Origin: Ornithinibacillus caprae
Lineage (GTDB): Bacteria > Bacillota > Bacilli > Bacillales > Amphibacillaceae
Direction: 5' to 3'
Length of the DNA: 64,000 nt
Assembly (NCBI RefSeq): GCF_009728145.1
Contig: NZ_WOCA01000004.1
Location: 62,001 to 126,000 of the forward strand
A program made the position numbers and the translations under genes. The notes under the pieces were generated by a model that was not told the DNA's origin, made no database searches, and saw nothing but the letters and a program-made list of their open reading frames with translations. Positions 62,533 through 64,000 of this stretch are shown piece by piece; the first letter of the stretch is position 1, and every line of letters begins with the position of its first letter.

Positions 62533-63465
62533 ATGCAATGGGGTCAAATAAAAACATTATTTATCCTCTGCTTTCTACTTCTAGATATCTATTTACTTTT
62601 TCTATTTATTGAAAAGGAGAAAGTGGATAATTTATCGACTTTAGATTCACCTGAATTGTCCATTGAAGAGACACTTGAGTCAGAAAATATAACGATATCA
62701 GATGATTTACCAGAAGACCAGCCAGATGAAGCATATTTATCTGTTAGACAAAAGCAATTTTCAGATGAAGAAACAGAAATGTTAATGGACTTAGACAATC
62801 AAGTTAGTGAGATTATAAGTAGAAATTTTATCGTTTCACAATTTGAAGATCCAATACCAATCCCTGAAGATTCTACAAATGAAGAAGTAAGTCAAATTGT
62901 ACAGAGTAACGTTTTATTCGCTGGAGAATATGCGTTTGAAAGCTGGAACAAAGAATTGAATATAATAACTTTCTTTCAAAAGAAAAATGACCGAACCATT
63001 TATTTTAATCAAAATGGGTTACTTCTAGTCTATTTGAATGATGATAATGAAATGATTGCTTATTCACAGTCATTGTTGGATGAGCAAGAATCTAATAATG
63101 AAAAAAGATCCCTTATTGAACCTCTTTACGCAATAGGAGCATTATATAATGATAATCTATTATATCCAGGTGAAGAGGTAACAGAAGTAGAAATCGGCTA
63201 TCATACAATGTTGCCGCTAGATAATGGAATTCAAGTATTTGTTCCAACATGGAAGGTTACGGTTAATGAAAATCGAAATCATTATGTAAATGCATCGGAA
63301 AGTATTATATTCTCCAATAACGAAGATGAGTTCATTGAAGAAGCGATTAATAGAAGTTTAGAAAAAGTCCGGACAATAGAAGGTAAGACAGAGTTAAAAG
63401 AGAGTATGGTACGTATACTCCTCGAAAAGTATGAAGAGATAAATAATCGGAGTGAAGAGGAATGA
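62533..63465 (+). CDS. yycI: WalK-regulating protein YycI
   Basis: 310 residues. N-terminal helix (about 8-25, [18 protein letters not shown]), then an acidic extracytoplasmic region. Partner of YycH on WalK. Starts 2 nt after yycH stop. It overlaps yycJ by ATGA. Confidence 0.93.
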   Translation: MQWGQIKTLFILCFLLLDIYLLFLFIEKEKVDNLSTLDSPELSIEETLESENITISDDLPEDQPDEAYLSVRQKQFSDEETEMLMDLDNQVSEIISRNFIVSQFEDPIPIPEDSTNEEVSQIVQSNVLFAGEYAFESWNKELNIITFFQKKNDRTIYFNQNGLLLVYLNDDNEMIAYSQSLLDEQESNNEKRSLIEPLYAIGALYNDNLLYPGEEVTEVEIGYHTMLPLDNGIQVFVPTWKVTVNENRNHYVNASESIIFSNNEDEFIEEAINRSLEKVRTIEGKTELKESMVRILLEKYEEINNRSEEE

Positions 63466-64000
63466 CATTACGTTTTAGTGTATTAGCATCCGGGAGTTCA
63501 GGTAATGCTTTTTATATCGAATCGGAACAAGAAAGATTCCTAGTTGATGCAGGACTGAGTGGGAAACAGATGGATCGATTGTTTAGTGAGGTGAATGTCG
63601 ATCCATCTAACCTCTCAGGTATTTTAGTTACACATGAACATAGTGACCATATTAAAGGGTTAGGAATAGTTGCTAGAAAATATAACCTTCCTATATATGC
63701 AAATGAAAAAACATGGCAAGCAATGAATGGATCGCTAGGAAAGCTAACACTGGATCAAAAGTTTACGTTTGCAACAGAAGAAGTAAAAACGTTTGGAGAT
63801 ATAGATATTGAATCGTTTGGAGTTTCCCATGATGCAGCTGAACCAATGTTTTATGTGTTTCATCATAATGGGAAGAAGGTAGCTCTAGTGACTGACTTAG
63901 GGTATGTATCTGAACGGATTAAAAAGACGGTAGAAGATGCAGATGCCTATATTTTTGAGTCGAATTACGATGTAGAAATGCTACGAATGGGCAGATACCC
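63462..64000 (+). CDS. yycJ: MBL-fold hydrolase YycJ/WalJ, cut by window end
   Basis: About 179 residues to the window edge. Metallo-beta-lactamase fold: [25 protein letters not shown] and metal motif [10 protein letters not shown] (about residues 56-65), then [10 protein letters not shown]. In relatives it is an exonuclease-like repair protein in the wal operon. ATG 63462 overlaps the yycI stop. The C-terminus is outside the window. Confidence 0.95.
   Translation, partial: MTLRFSVLASGSSGNAFYIESEQERFLVDAGLSGKQMDRLFSEVNVDPSNLSGILVTHEHSDHIKGLGIVARKYNLPIYANEKTWQAMNGSLGKLTLDQKFTFATEEVKTFGDIDIESFGVSHDAAEPMFYVFHHNGKKVALVTDLGYVSERIKKTVEDADAYIFESNYDVEMLRMGRY

Overview
The window is a contiguous piece of a low-GC Gram-positive chromosome centred on the replication origin. 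Gene content, protein sequences and order match the origin region of endospore-forming Bacillaceae. The protein sequences and the style of intergenic repeats point to the Oceanobacillus/Virgibacillus/Ornithinibacillus side of the family; the genus is an inference. dnaA lies on the minus strand, so positions below about 29.7 kb are the arm that reads away from oriC through dnaA, and positions above it are the other arm. Most genes are co-oriented with replication.

Layout of the left arm, read outward from oriC on the minus strand: dnaA, dnaN, yaaA, recF, remB, gyrB, gyrA, an HD-GYP-like gene, a D-aspartate-ligase-like ATP-grasp gene, guaB (with yaaC divergent), dacA, pdxS, pdxT, serS with a serine T-box, tRNA-Ser, an orphan NreC-like regulator, a UspA protein, a large hybrid histidine kinase (plus strand), a small NarI-like membrane protein, the dgk-dck pair (plus strand), tRNA-Arg, a dicarboxylate/amino-acid symporter and a partial YqcI/YcgG protein. 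The rRNA operon that B. subtilis has between gyrA and guaB is absent.

Layout of the right arm on the plus strand: oriC DnaA boxes, rpmH, rnpA, spoIIIJ, jag, two small genes, mnmE, mnmG, rsmG, a parS site, noc, soj, spo0J, a second parS, a DUF554 gene, yyaC (minus), a YkvI-type transporter, yyzM, ychF, rpsF-ssb-rpsR, modABC (minus), a membrane protein (minus), yybS, gdpP, rplI, dnaC, purA, an M23 cell-wall hydrolase, and the essential wall-sensing operon walR-walK-yycH-yycI-yycJ, whose last gene is cut by the window end.

The genes are mostly housekeeping: replication initiation and its control (DnaA, DnaN, RecF, gyrase, Soj/Spo0J, Noc, DnaC), nucleotide supply (GuaB, PurA, Dgk, Dck), vitamin B6, translation, molybdate uptake, c-di-AMP turnover and cell-wall homeostasis. 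No phage, CRISPR array or intact transposase gene is visible. The intergenic space holds at least four dispersed repeat families. These are (1) remnants resembling the right end of IS200/IS605-type TnpB elements, (2) a MITE-like element with about 22-bp terminal inverted repeats and a GC-rich internal palindrome, (3) a small hairpin repeat built on GCACTTATNCAGGATA, one copy of which lies in the rpmH leader, and (4) a repeat whose ends read AAAAGCGNAAGC and GGAGCTAGAC. Other points worth attention are a palindrome inside soj that is intermediate between ParB and Noc sites, a near-parS palindrome across the modA start codon, the D-aspartate-ligase-like gene, a pseudo-receiver in the hybrid kinase, and a DnaA-box cluster in front of mnmE.
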